Assembly: GCA_017399535.1 (NCBI GenBank)
Contig: JAFQBX010000037.1
Location: 1-64,000, forward strand
DNA: 64,000 nt
Origin: Clostridia bacterium
Lineage (GTDB): Bacteria > Bacillota > Clostridia > Oscillospirales > Acutalibacteraceae
Direction of reading: 5' to 3'
Shown one piece after another: positions 55,692 to 64,000 of the stretch (its first letter is position 1; each line of letters starts with the position of its first letter). The notes under the pieces were generated by a model. That model worked only from the letters and a program-made list of their open reading frames with translations. It was not told where the DNA came from and did no database searches. Position numbers and translations under genes: made by a program.

Positions 55692-56675
55692 TTAAGTCGG
55701 GTTGATTTCGTCAGTGTCAGCGTTTGCTTCCTTTGCTTTTAATCTGTCGTCTCCGGGCAAAGCAATCGTCTGTCCTTCTGCGGTCGGAGAGTGTCGCAGA
55801 GTGTTGACAAAGTCGCTGATGATTTCTCCATAATTCTCGCCCAGAACCTGCACGGGATCGATTACGGTAATGTAATATCCCACGTTCATACAGTCGCCGT
55901 CGGGCGAATAAAAGCGCCCTACGTTATTGAGATATGCCGCACCTGATAACACTCCCGAGAGAATGTCAATAAGCATAGCGATACCATATCCCTTGAACCC
56001 GGCCATAGGCAGAACGAGTCCTTTTATTCCTTCGTCGGGGTCGTTGGTAGGATTTCCGTTGACGTCCAATGCCCATCCGTCAGGAAGCTGTTTTCCGCTC
56101 TCCTTATACTCCTTGAACTTTGACTTTGCGACAACGCTGGTAGCCATATCGAGTATAATCGGCTGTCCATTGGGGACGGGAATAACCGCCGCAAAGGGAT
56201 TGGTGCCGAGGAGCTTTTCCTTACCACCTACGGGAGCCATTTGAGCAGGACTGTTGGAGGCGATAAGGGCAATATATCCCTTTTGAGCCGCTTTCATAGG
56301 GTAGTAAAATGCAGGTCCGAAGGTATTATTATTGTTGCTGAAAACAGTAAACATACCCGACTTTTCACATTTTTCCACAGCGTAGTTCATACAATAATCC
56401 GCGCTGACAGCCCCAATGGAATTATCCCCGTCAATTACGGCAAAGGCAGCCGTTTCTCGAAGGATAGTGAAGCTCGGTGACATATTATAGTCGCCGCGTT
56501 TTATCTTTTCAATATGAGCGGATAGTATTCTGCTGCCGTGAGAGCTGACGCCGTATAAATCGGCGGTTGCCAGACAATCGGCGAAAATTTCCGCCTGATT
56601 TTGGGGAACGCCGCAAAAAGTAAGCTTATCGGTAATTCTATTTTTCGTTTCGGTAAAACAAAATTTTTCTGCCAT
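55692..56675 (-). CDS. Ldh2-family (malate/lactate/ureidoglycolate-type) dehydrogenase
   Basis: A 327-residue NAD(P)-dependent oxidoreductase of the Ldh_2 family: LYGVSSHGSRIL, DGDNSIGAVSADY, NSPAQMAPVGGKEKLLGTNPFA, PIILDMATSVVAKSK and MAGFKGYGIAMLIDILSGVLSG. The family reduces 2-oxo acids or oxidises 2-hydroxy acids. It lies 3 bp after a glycosyltransferase gene, so it is the last gene of a surface-glycan operon, where it may make a hydroxy-acid substituent. This role is inference. Confidence 0.85.
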   Translation of the reverse strand: MAEKFCFTETKNRITDKLTFCGVPQNQAEIFADCLATADLYGVSSHGSRILSAHIEKIKRGDYNMSPSFTILRETAAFAVIDGDNSIGAVSADYCMNYAVEKCEKSGMFTVFSNNNNTFGPAFYYPMKAAQKGYIALIASNSPAQMAPVGGKEKLLGTNPFAAVIPVPNGQPIILDMATSVVAKSKFKEYKESGKQLPDGWALDVNGNPTNDPDEGIKGLVLPMAGFKGYGIAMLIDILSGVLSGAAYLNNVGRFYSPDGDCMNVGYYITVIDPVQVLGENYGEIISDFVNTLRHSPTAEGQTIALPGDDRLKAKEANADTDEINPT

Positions 56676-56678
56676 TCT

Positions 56679-57986
56679 TTATTTCTCCTGCGCAGCTTTT
56701 ATAAAGGTGGACACAAATTTTTCTCTGATAATGGGTTCGTCGTGATTTCTTTTGCCGCAGTCAAACGCCTTTTTGCTGTATTTCCCAATAAGCTCGGGTT
56801 GTTCGATTAGCATTTCAAGATTTTTTTGGATTTCGCTGTATTCGGTAGCGATAATCGCCGCATCCTCATCGCGAAGATAAATGATGGGTGCAATCGATTT
56901 ATCACCGATGGCGAATATGCACTTTCCACTCTTAAAATAGTCGGTAAGCTTGGTCGAGAAGGAAAGACGCGCCGCGAAGCGATGCTCCTTTTCGAGCGAT
57001 TCGACAAAAACGACTATATCGGCATTTTCCTGAATGGCGGCAACCTCTTCCTTTGGTACAACGCCGCGGTAACAGCAACCGTTTGAATTAAGATATTCCA
57101 TTGTCGCATCGTCCATTACGTCGGGCGAATAGATATCGAGAGTGATTTTTTGCTCGTTTTGGTTTATGCGTTGCATCGCCTTTGATATTTCGACCAGCGA
57201 ATTTGACCTGCCGATAATCATTTTTCCCGTATATACCATACGAATGGGGGAGGAAATCTCTTTTTGCTTGTATTCGAGGTTGCTGTAATCGATTCCCTTG
57301 GTCAGCACAATGCTCTGTGTGCCAAAGGTGCGGTCGGTTTCTTCCGCCTCGGTTTGCGTGATGGTGAACATTTGCGAACAGTTTATAGCCAGCTTTTTGA
57401 CAACCCTTCTGAGCATAAAGCGGTGTATGTAAGCAAAAATATTTTTTCCGCACGGCTTGTAGGTATAGTTATCGTCCGAAAGATAGCAAACGTACGGCTT
57501 TGGATTCTTTTTTAAAATATGCAGCTGCAACCAGCCCATATATGCCACGGGATAGATGGGCATAAAATAAACGTCGGGATCAAAATCCTTAATAAAGGCG
57601 TCCAATTCCTTTGACTTCCATCTGCCGAACATCCATACAAATTCTCTTGCCAGTGTCATAAGCCACGATTTACGCTTGTGCGCTTTTGCATATAGCTTTT
57701 TTTCGGAATCAATGGCTTTTTGTGCGTCGGAATTTGCCATTTCGCCGTTTTCGACAGGGCGTCCTACCGGCTTTCTGTTAAACACGCTTTTGATAACCGC
57801 GTTTTCGGAAATTTGAAAAAAGCGGTTGCAAACAGGCGTGTTTGGCAGGTCGGATTTGGTATAGATTTGTGCAACCTTATCGGGCTGCCAAAATTTAAAC
57901 AGGTCGGTTTGGGTATGGATACCGCTGTCAGAACGCCATGTACTCAGCGAAACAGAAAGTATCTTTGGTAATTGCTTGTTTTCCAT
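56679..57986 (-). CDS. Glycosyltransferase, GT4-like
   Basis: A 435-residue protein with two Rossmann-like halves. The second half has IRMVYTGKMIIGRSNSLVEISKAM, then a nucleotide-sugar region (KEEVAAIQENADIVVFVESLE) and FSTKLTDYFKSGKCIFA in place of the classic E-x7-E area. Acts on a surface glycan. ATG at 57986 is used; a TTG five codons upstream is possible. It follows the GT2 gene by about 15 bp. Confidence 0.72.
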   Translation of the reverse strand: MENKQLPKILSVSLSTWRSDSGIHTQTDLFKFWQPDKVAQIYTKSDLPNTPVCNRFFQISENAVIKSVFNRKPVGRPVENGEMANSDAQKAIDSEKKLYAKAHKRKSWLMTLAREFVWMFGRWKSKELDAFIKDFDPDVYFMPIYPVAYMGWLQLHILKKNPKPYVCYLSDDNYTYKPCGKNIFAYIHRFMLRRVVKKLAINCSQMFTITQTEAEETDRTFGTQSIVLTKGIDYSNLEYKQKEISSPIRMVYTGKMIIGRSNSLVEISKAMQRINQNEQKITLDIYSPDVMDDATMEYLNSNGCCYRGVVPKEEVAAIQENADIVVFVESLEKEHRFAARLSFSTKLTDYFKSGKCIFAIGDKSIAPIIYLRDEDAAIIATEYSEIQKNLEMLIEQPELIGKYSKKAFDCGKRNHDEPIIREKFVSTFIKAAQEK

Positions 57987-58001
57987 ATAGAATCTATCCA
58001 A

Positions 58002-58973
58002 TCACTTAATTTTGTCTAAAATCTGAACGAACAATATGGTGAGATTGAAGCCAAACAGTCGATATATCTGACCCATTTTTTTCGGTCGGGAGCTCATACC
58101 GTATTTTAGTATCCAAGCGAGATTTTTAACGTCCTTTTTGTATCCTACCTTTTCCTTGTCCTCGATGCGTATATAGGCAATCAGCATATTGCTGTAATGC
58201 TTTGCCAGCGAGCCGAAAAGGGCGGTTTTAAGCGTTTGGTCGGTAATGGTGTTAATCTGCTTTGCCCATTTTTCAATGACATACAATAAGCTGGTCAGAC
58301 TTTTTAATTTCGGCGCGCTTGTAACCGAATTGTCCCTTTGTCTGTATGCGACAAACGACTCGTCTATGGCGGAAAGTGAATTTGCGCAGCAGTATAGCTT
58401 GTAGTTCCAATCGATGTCCTCGGCGACAATTCCTTCCTCGAAATAAATGTCGTTTTCGGCGACCAAATCGCGTTTGACCGCCTTCATCCATGCCATTCCA
58501 AAAAATGCGTCTGCCTTCACCAGCTTGTTAACGCTGACAGAAAATGAATCGTTTTGATCAATATCTGCATAGCTGAAGGGGCATTTTTCGAATTTTGATA
58601 CGCTGTCTAAGAATTTTTGATACTTATATATCAGTATGTCGCTGTCTTTTGCGGCGCACAGGTCATAAATCTTTTGAAAAACGTCGTTTGAGACGAAATA
58701 ATCGTCGCTGTCAATGTTGATGATGTATTTTCCTTCGGCCGCCTTCATACCCGTGTTTCTGGCTACCGAGGCACCGCCATTTTGGTTGTGAATGACCTTC
58801 ACGCGTTCATCCTGCGCGGCAAAATCGTCACAAATTTTTGGACTGTTGTCGGTCGAGCCGTCGTTAACCAATATCAGCTCAAAATCCGTAAAGGTTTGCG
58901 CAAGGATACTTTCTACGCATTCCTTTAAATACGACTGAACGTTATAAACAGGAACAACTACGGAAAAAAACAT
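58002..58973 (-). CDS. Glycosyltransferase family 2
   Basis: A 323-residue GT-A enzyme: VVVPVYNVQSYLKECVESIL, ELILVNDGSTDNSPKICDD, NGGASVARNTGMKAAEGKYIINIDSDDYF (DxD motif) and GIVAEDIDWNYKL, all typical for inverting transferases that build capsule or wall polysaccharide. It begins 4 bp after the upstream GT4 gene. Confidence 0.92.
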   Translation of the reverse strand: MFFSVVVPVYNVQSYLKECVESILAQTFTDFELILVNDGSTDNSPKICDDFAAQDERVKVIHNQNGGASVARNTGMKAAEGKYIINIDSDDYFVSNDVFQKIYDLCAAKDSDILIYKYQKFLDSVSKFEKCPFSYADIDQNDSFSVSVNKLVKADAFFGMAWMKAVKRDLVAENDIYFEEGIVAEDIDWNYKLYCCANSLSAIDESFVAYRQRDNSVTSAPKLKSLTSLLYVIEKWAKQINTITDQTLKTALFGSLAKHYSNMLIAYIRIEDKEKVGYKKDVKNLAWILKYGMSSRPKKMGQIYRLFGFNLTILFVQILDKIK

Positions 58974-58977
58974 AGTT

Positions 58978-60135
58978 CTACTCCTTTAATATCATTTTCA
59001 TTTCGCGAGCGAGGTTGTCCAACATAATCGGTCGGTCGAAATATTTTTCTGCTCTCGCTCGTCCACCCTTGGCAAATGAATCGCGCAACGCTTCATCGGT
59101 CAGCAACAGTTCCATTTTTTGAGCTAGGTCATCGCTGTCCTTAACATTGACGAGGATGCCTGAAATATTATTTTCAATTACCTCGGACGGACCGGGAATG
59201 TTGGTGGTTATTATGGGAAGCTCCATTCCCATCGCCTCTTGAATTACCTTGCCGAATCCTTCGCGATAGGTGGGGTGAACAAGTATGTCCATCATTGCCA
59301 TGTGGGCATACACTTCGTGTGCAGGGACTCCGCCGGTTAAAAAGATTCTTTCGTCCTCTTGCGCTATTTGCATCGCCGCTTGGTCAATGGGATTGTTTTG
59401 GTCGATATCTCCCACGAGAGCCAGACAGATGTTGTCGTATTTCTCTCGCAGCTTTTCGAATGCAAAGATGTATTCACCGATACCTTTGTCCCTGTTTATC
59501 CTGCCGACAAAGCCGTAAACAACGGCGTCATTTGGGATAGCGTACCTTTCACGAAGCTCTTTTTTTGTTTTTTTCTTGTCAATTTTGTCACATTCATTCA
59601 GGTCGACGCCGATTGTGCCGCCTATTCCGATTACGGCGATTTTATCCTTTGAGCACAGCCCTTCATCGATGGCAAGCTGCATATTTTTCGGACTTTGGGA
59701 GCGTACCAGGGTAGAAAGACGGCATACCATCTTTTCAATCATTTTAAATATTCTTTTGCTCATTCCGGAAAGCTGGATATACCGAATGCCCCACTGCGCG
59801 TAAAGTCGAATTGGCACATGGGCAAAGAATGCCGCAATGGAAGCGTAGCAGGAGGCGTTGGGGGTAGAATACTGTACCAGGTCGAATTTTTCTTTTCGTA
59901 ATACGCGGTACAGCTTAAAGGTTGATATAAAGCCGGAAAGACTCATTCCGCGTGACATGCTCACCGGGATATAGTGCAGATATTCGGGCAATGATGCGGC
60001 AAATTCGTCATCGTTGTCGCAAATGAGCGTCACGTCGTACCCCGAGTGATTGTGCAGGTGCTTTGCCATTTCGACGACAAATGCCTTCATCGTTAACGAA
60101 ACGGTGGTAATCATACATATTTTTTTCACAGTCAT
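58978..60135 (-). CDS. Glycosyltransferase family 4
   Basis: A 385-residue GT-B enzyme: VKKICMITTVSLTMKAFVVEMAKHL at the N-terminus; VVYGFVGRINRDKGIGEYIFAF, ALVGDIDQNNP, FLTGGVPAHEVYAHMAMMDILVHPTYREGFGKVIQEAMGMELPIITT with the E-x7-E pattern near the end. ATG at 60135 has GAAGGTGC upstream; the frame remains open 40 codons upstream over the promoter. First gene of the GT4-GT2-GT4-like-Ldh2 operon. Confidence 0.9.
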   Translation of the reverse strand: MTVKKICMITTVSLTMKAFVVEMAKHLHNHSGYDVTLICDNDDEFAASLPEYLHYIPVSMSRGMSLSGFISTFKLYRVLRKEKFDLVQYSTPNASCYASIAAFFAHVPIRLYAQWGIRYIQLSGMSKRIFKMIEKMVCRLSTLVRSQSPKNMQLAIDEGLCSKDKIAVIGIGGTIGVDLNECDKIDKKKTKKELRERYAIPNDAVVYGFVGRINRDKGIGEYIFAFEKLREKYDNICLALVGDIDQNNPIDQAAMQIAQEDERIFLTGGVPAHEVYAHMAMMDILVHPTYREGFGKVIQEAMGMELPIITTNIPGPSEVIENNISGILVNVKDSDDLAQKMELLLTDEALRDSFAKGGRARAEKYFDRPIMLDNLAREMKMILKE

Positions 60136-60226
60136 GCACCTTCTTTGCTTTGAAAAGAATTTCGGTCGGCAATCTCTCGGTTTTTTTGCCTTATAATTAC
60201 CCATTATAAATAAGTATACTATGAAT

Positions 60227-60255
60227 ATAATAGCACAGTATTCACAAATATTCAA
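60227..60255 (-). promoter_or_regulatory. Promoter of the glycosyltransferase operon
   Basis: On the minus strand TTGAAT (60250-60255) and TATTAT (60227-60232) are 17 nt apart. It is divergent from the licD-like promoter about 55 bp away. Confidence 0.65.
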
Positions 60256-60309
60256 GTTCTTGTATATTGCGCCCGAATGCTGTAAATTTATACAAGAAAT
60301 CGATGGCTA

Positions 60310-60338
60310 TTGATTTCTTATGGAATTTATGGTAGAAT
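60310..60338 (+). promoter_or_regulatory. Promoter of the licD-like gene
   Basis: TTGATT (60310-60315) and TAGAAT (60333-60338) are 17 nt apart, 50 nt before the start codon. Confidence 0.65.
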
Positions 60339-60388
60339 AAAAATATATATGCAAAAATTTATCATTCGAAAGGGGAGGGAGTGCAAGG

Positions 60389-61222
60389 ATGAACGTGGAA
60401 GAAATCAGAAAACTGCAGCTTAAATCGCTCGAAACCTTACAGGAATTCGCAAAATTCTGTGACGATAACTTTTTACGTTATTACATCATCGGCGGCTGCT
60501 TAATCGGAGCCGTACGCGAGGGCGGATTTTTGGCTTGGGATGACGATATCGACGTTTTTATGCCCCGACCCGATTACGAGCGCCTGTGGCGAATGTGGAA
60601 TTCGCGCGGTCGATTCAAGCTCCTTCGTACTACCGACCGTCTGAATATAAGGAGTCAGTTTATGACCCTTTGCGACAGCGAAACCACCTGTGTCCGCCGC
60701 TTGACAAAGGATTTGCCCATTCCGCAGGGAATCACGATGGATATTATTCCGCTTGACGGAGCGCCTTATTCGCGACTTTCCCGCATGAATCAAAAGCGAC
60801 ATGCCGTTTTATACTCGGTCTATTGCCTCGATATGCTACCCGAAAATCACGGAGGACTCAGCCGCTTTGCCGCCCGACTCTTGCTAATGAAGCCAAAATG
60901 GCTCAAAAATCGTTTGAGAAAGCGCCACGAAAGAAAAATGATGAGGTATAACTTGACCAATTGCGATTATTTGACCGAGCTTTGTTCGGGGCTCAAATAT
61001 ATGGGCAACGAGTATCCAAAGGAATGGTTTACGTCATCTGTGCCGATTGAGTTTGAGGGAATGACTTTACCTGCTCCTGTGGGGTATAAAAAGTATTTGA
61101 CCGCCGTTTTCGGCGATTACATGACACCGCCCGATGACAGTGAACGCACAACCGACCACGGAATTTTATTCGTCGACACCGAAAGATCATATCTCGACAC
61201 CCTCTATGGCGACGACGAGTAA
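60389..61222 (+). CDS. LicD-family phosphotransferase
   Basis: A 277-residue LicD-like protein: LQEFAKFCDDNFLRYYIIGGCLIGAVREGGFLAWDDDIDVFMPRPDYERL with the nucleotidyltransferase-type GG and Asp-rich DDDID motif, and GITMDIIPLDGAPY. The family attaches phosphocholine or similar groups to surface polymers (teichoic acids, capsule). AAAGGGGAGGGAG lies before the ATG. It is divergent from the glycosyltransferase operon and likely decorates the same glycan. Confidence 0.88.
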   Translation: MNVEEIRKLQLKSLETLQEFAKFCDDNFLRYYIIGGCLIGAVREGGFLAWDDDIDVFMPRPDYERLWRMWNSRGRFKLLRTTDRLNIRSQFMTLCDSETTCVRRLTKDLPIPQGITMDIIPLDGAPYSRLSRMNQKRHAVLYSVYCLDMLPENHGGLSRFAARLLLMKPKWLKNRLRKRHERKMMRYNLTNCDYLTELCSGLKYMGNEYPKEWFTSSVPIEFEGMTLPAPVGYKKYLTAVFGDYMTPPDDSERTTDHGILFVDTERSYLDTLYGDDE

Positions 61223-61241
61223 AAAAGAATGAGGTGAAATT

Positions 61242-61442
61242 GTGGCTATTAAAAGTGTTTCAATTAGAATCGAAGAAGAAATGTTGAGTAAAATCGCACA
61301 CATTGCTGATTATGAAGGTAGAAGTGTTAATAGTCAGGTACTTGTTTTAATAAGAGAGAATATTAAAGCTTTTGAAGATGCAAATGGTATTATAGACGGG
61401 AATATCACCCCTGCATCAAACGTAAAACCAACTCGCAAGTAA
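61242..61442 (+). CDS. Ribbon-helix-helix (Arc-type) DNA-binding protein
   Basis: A 66-residue protein: IKSVSIRIEEEMLSKIAHIADYEGRSVNSQVLVLIRENIKAF, the Arc/MetJ ribbon-helix-helix pattern with the strand SVSIRI and helices A and B. GTG start with GAGGTG upstream. The DNA is more AT-rich and its codon use differs from neighbours. It resembles orphan antitoxin-like regulators; no toxin gene is adjacent. Confidence 0.75.
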   Translation: MAIKSVSIRIEEEMLSKIAHIADYEGRSVNSQVLVLIRENIKAFEDANGIIDGNITPASNVKPTRK

Positions 61443-61443
61443 C

Positions 61444-61480
61444 AAAAAACTCTCTGCAGAATTTCAGCAGAGAGCTTTTA
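61444..61480 (+). terminator. Terminator after the ribbon-helix-helix gene
   Basis: CTCTCTGC (61450-61457) pairs with GCAGAGAG (61467-61474), followed by CTTTTATTG. Confidence 0.7.
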
Positions 61481-61504
61481 TTGTATTTGATTAGTTTACT
61501 GAAA

Positions 61505-61540
61505 ATAAAAAAATCCACCGCCCAGGTGGATTTTTTTATT
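61505..61540. terminator. Bidirectional terminator
   Basis: AAATCCACC pairs with GGTGGATTT; A and T runs on both sides. Ends the minus-strand F420-ligase-like gene. Confidence 0.8.
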
Positions 61541-61558
61541 ATTGTTCTATTTACCTTA

Positions 61559-62758
61559 TCAGGTGGTATAGTTGTCAAAATAGCCCTGAACGAGAACGAC
61601 GGGTGTACCCTTGTCTCCCGAGCCGCTGGTAAGGTCGCAAAGTGAGCCGATGAGGTCGGTAAGCTGACGGGGTGTAGTTCCCTGTGAAGCCATATTTCCA
61701 ACAAGGTTGTCATCCTTTGCCTTGATGCTTTCGGAAATGGCCTTTTTCAGCTCCTCGCCCGACAAATCCTTGTAATCATTATCTGCGAGGTATTTCAGTT
61801 TAAGCTCGTTGGGTGTACCTACGAGACCGTCGGTATACGCAGGGGAAACAACCGGGTCGGCAAGCTCCCAAATCTTACCCTTCGGGTCCTTGAAGGCGCC
61901 GTCGCCGTAAACCATAACCTCAACGTGTTTGCCGGTTGCTTCTAAAACGCGTTTTTGCACGTCGAGAACAAAGGGCTGACAGTTATGCGGAAAGAGCTTG
62001 ATGCTTTCTTCGGTTGATTTGTTCGAGCCGAGGAGTCCGTAATTTTCGTTAAATCCGCTTCCGTTAACCGAAGCGTTGAGAATATCGTCGAGACCGCAAA
62101 CAACCTTTGCTCCGGCGGCCTTTAAAATGCGCTTTGTACGGGCTCTGGTGTGAATGTCGCAGGTGAGGACGGTGTCGGTGTATTCGAGGATAGCTTTCGG
62201 CTGATTTGCAAAGATAATTTCGACCTCGGCACCGCATTCACGGACGAGATTGCCGTAATATTCAACGTAATCAACGCCGGTGAATTCGTGAGCGTTTTTA
62301 CCAAAAAGCTCGCGATAGCGTTCAAGTGTCAGCACGTCGGAATAGGGATTTACTCCTGCTTCGTCGAGCTTGTCCAAGCTGACGAGCTCGTTTCCAACTT
62401 CGTCGGAGGGATATGAAAGCATGAGTACAATCTTTTTCGCTGCCATGGCGATACCGCGCAGGCAGATTGCAAAGCGGTTACGCGAAAGAATGGGGAAAAT
62501 AACGCCGATAGTTTCGCCGCCAAGCTTATTTTTAACGTCGGTTGCAATATCGTTTACCGAGGCATAGTTGCCCTGAGAGCGTGCAACGATTGATTCGGTG
62601 ACCGAAATAACGTCGCGGTCGCGGAGTTCAAATCCTTCGTATTTGGCAGCTTCGATAACGCTGTCTGCGACGATTTTTGCGAGGTTGTCACCCTCGCGGA
62701 TAATGGGGCAGCGGATACCGCGTGAAACGGTACCAACTCGTCTATTGCTGTTTTCCAT
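61559..62758 (-). CDS. Coenzyme F420-0:L-glutamate ligase-family protein
   Basis: A 399-residue protein. The N-terminus (GTVSRGIRCPIIREGDNLAKIVADSV, RDRDVISVTESIVARSQG) matches the CofE/F420_ligase fold, and DIHTRARTKRILKAAGAKVVCGLDD and VMVYGDGAFKDPKGKIWELADP are conserved in the long Firmicutes version. CofE adds glutamates to F420-0; canonical archaeal CofE has about 250 residues, so this is longer and probably has another substrate. The gene is monocistronic; no other F420 gene is in the window. Confidence 0.82.
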   Translation of the reverse strand: MENSNRRVGTVSRGIRCPIIREGDNLAKIVADSVIEAAKYEGFELRDRDVISVTESIVARSQGNYASVNDIATDVKNKLGGETIGVIFPILSRNRFAICLRGIAMAAKKIVLMLSYPSDEVGNELVSLDKLDEAGVNPYSDVLTLERYRELFGKNAHEFTGVDYVEYYGNLVRECGAEVEIIFANQPKAILEYTDTVLTCDIHTRARTKRILKAAGAKVVCGLDDILNASVNGSGFNENYGLLGSNKSTEESIKLFPHNCQPFVLDVQKRVLEATGKHVEVMVYGDGAFKDPKGKIWELADPVVSPAYTDGLVGTPNELKLKYLADNDYKDLSGEELKKAISESIKAKDDNLVGNMASQGTTPRQLTDLIGSLCDLTSGSGDKGTPVVLVQGYFDNYTT

Positions 62759-62904
62759 TTCGTTTCAGTTCCTTTATAATTGGATTTTTAACTGTGTCAT
62801 TATATCATACAAGAAAGGTCATTTCAATATTTTTTAATTATATTTTTACCGCATATTTATAAAAAATGCGATACAAAAAAACATAAAAATCCGTCATTTT
62901 GAAA

Positions 62905-62947
62905 AAAATTAAGTCAGCAACAACCAAAATTATGGATTGTTGCTGAC
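62905..62947 (-). terminator. Terminator of the Na/Pi cotransporter gene
   Basis: GTCAGCAACAA (62913-62923) pairs with TTGTTGCTGAC (62937-62947); on the minus strand TTAATTTTTTT follows. Confidence 0.8.
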
Positions 62948-62954
62948 CTTTTTA

Positions 62955-64000
62955 TTAGTCGGCGAGTGCGTATTTTTTGTCGTACGCCTTGAACTTGACC
63001 ATAAATTCGTCGCTGTTCTTTTCGGCGGCTCTTATGATATTCTGCGCATGAAGGCGATTGTGCTTTGTGTTTATGATCGACTTGCCCATATTTGAGCAGT
63101 GGTCGGAGGTTCTTTCGATGTCGGTGAGCAGGTCGGACCAAGCGAAGCCGGCCTCAACGTTACAGTTGCCCTGCTGCATACGGAGAATGTGACGTGTACG
63201 CATCTGCTCTTTGAGGTTGTCGATAACCTCTTCAAGCGGCTCGATTGAAAGGGCGGCGTCGGTGCTGTTTTCGGCAAATGCGGTGTATGAAAGGTCGAGA
63301 ATTTCGTTTATTGCTGCCGAAAGTGTGGCAAAGTCGCTGAGTGCCTCATCGGTGAGCGAAAGATTCTTTTCACGAAGCTCCTCAACCGCTTCGAGAATGT
63401 TGACAGCGTGGTCGGAAATTCTTTCGAGGTCGCCGACGGTTCTGAGCAATTTGGTTGCTTCTTCACCGTCTCTTTCGTTCATTTTTTGTGCGCTCAATTT
63501 GATAAGATAGGAGTTAAGCGCCTCTTCGTATCGGTCGGATTTATCCTCGTCGTCGAGAATGCTCTTTGCCGTTTCGGGCGAATAGGTCGAGAGGGAGGAA
63601 AGACTGTTTTTAAGCGCTCTGAATGAGTATTGGGCCATGTCGCAGGCAACCGAATGACACTGTTCGAGAGCGAGCGGAGGAGTAACAAGCAGAAGCTCGT
63701 CGAGCTGAATCTTTTTGTCGTCCGAATCGGAATCGGGGATGCACTTGCAAACGAGCTTCTCGAGCTGGGCTGAGAAGGGGAAGAGGATAACCGTGCTGAG
63801 CACCTTGATAATCGTGTTGATGATAGCGATGTCAACTACGGTTGCGTGCTGGTCGAGAATTGCGGGTGAGAAGACAATATCGGCTACCCAGTATATAATC
63901 AGCCAGAAGCCCGAACCGATAACGTTAAAGAAAAGGTGTGCAAGGGCTGCACGCTTTGCATCCTTTTTTGTGCCGAGGCAGGAAAGCATAGCGGTAACAC
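62955..64000 (-). CDS. Na+/phosphate cotransporter with PhoU domain (5' part outside window)
   Basis: The visible 347 codons are the C-terminal part of a NptA/YjbB-type protein. TAMLSCLGTKKDAKRAALAHLFFN and the next two membrane helices belong to the Na/Pi cotransporter repeat; the rest is a PhoU-like helical domain (LLRTVGDLERISDHAVNI, WSDLLTDIERTSDHCSNM, each with the E/D-x-x-x-D metal pattern). The frame continues past the window end, so the start is not seen; the Met at 63989 is internal. It likely imports or balances phosphate. Confidence 0.88.
   Translation of the reverse strand, partial: VTAMLSCLGTKKDAKRAALAHLFFNVIGSGFWLIIYWVADIVFSPAILDQHATVVDIAIINTIIKVLSTVILFPFSAQLEKLVCKCIPDSDSDDKKIQLDELLLVTPPLALEQCHSVACDMAQYSFRALKNSLSSLSTYSPETAKSILDDEDKSDRYEEALNSYLIKLSAQKMNERDGEEATKLLRTVGDLERISDHAVNILEAVEELREKNLSLTDEALSDFATLSAAINEILDLSYTAFAENSTDAALSIEPLEEVIDNLKEQMRTRHILRMQQGNCNVEAGFAWSDLLTDIERTSDHCSNMGKSIINTKHNRLHAQNIIRAAEKNSDEFMVKFKAYDKKYALAD

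Noticed and set aside
55491-55742. Plus-strand frame between the SDR gene and Ldh2
   Set aside because: It spans a terminator and the end of the Ldh2 gene and has no ribosome binding site.

Overview
The window looks like a chromosome segment of a Gram-positive anaerobic gut-type Clostridia (probably an Oscillospiraceae/Ruminococcaceae relative). The reasons are a tryptophan T-box leader, a ribosomal L10 leader, lipoboxes, an LtaS-type sulfatase, SdpR/SdpI-like genes, strong AGGAGG ribosome binding sites and frequent TTG/GTG starts. No rRNA, tRNA or CRISPR array was seen. The species assignment is inference.

Layout. 1-7.1 kb: an array of short hairpins, an ArsR/SdpI-like pair, a sugar-transfer-type ATP-grasp enzyme and a MarR-controlled heterodimeric ABC exporter. 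7.3-9.7 kb: an LtaS-like phosphoglycerol transferase followed by a 280-nt region that folds into a closed RNA structure and ends in a near-ideal terminator. 9.9-15.3 kb: rplM-rpsI, an AT-rich membrane protein, a Trp T-box controlling a lone trpB, and a MATE transporter.

15.4-29.66 kb: a compact (about 14.3 kb) phage-derived element. It carries portal, adaptor, large terminase, collagen-like fibre, CHAP endolysin and holin on one late operon. A second late operon carries a small-terminase-like protein, scaffold, major capsid and a podovirus-nozzle-like protein. Between them lies a LexA/CI-type repressor that is co-oriented with a large membrane protein. Both late operons start with the same 17-bp box plus a similarly spaced -10-like element, and intrinsic terminators sit before portal, scaffold and nozzle. 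No integrase, replication gene, tape measure or tail sheath is present, so it resembles a minimal, SOS-switchable podovirus-like particle cluster (gene-transfer-agent-like or a satellite) more than an ordinary prophage. This is the most interesting system in the window.

29.7-41.5 kb: a B12-binding radical SAM enzyme, the glycolytic operon pgk-tpiA-gpmI, an RlmD-type rRNA methyltransferase, an SGNH hydrolase, nagB and a lipoprotein alkaline phosphatase. 41.7-45.9 kb: rpmG-secE-nusG-rplK-rplA and rplJ-rplL with its leader; the secE gene carries a large, unusual N-terminal membrane extension. 46-55.1 kb: a G5/3D-domain cell-wall protein, a lacZ-type GH2 operon with traX-like and SGNH genes, alr and a fabG-like gene. 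55.7-64 kb: a glycosyltransferase operon ending in an Ldh2-family dehydrogenase, divergent from a licD-like gene; a ribbon-helix-helix protein; an F420-ligase-family protein; and the 3' part of a Na/Pi cotransporter with a PhoU domain cut by the window edge.
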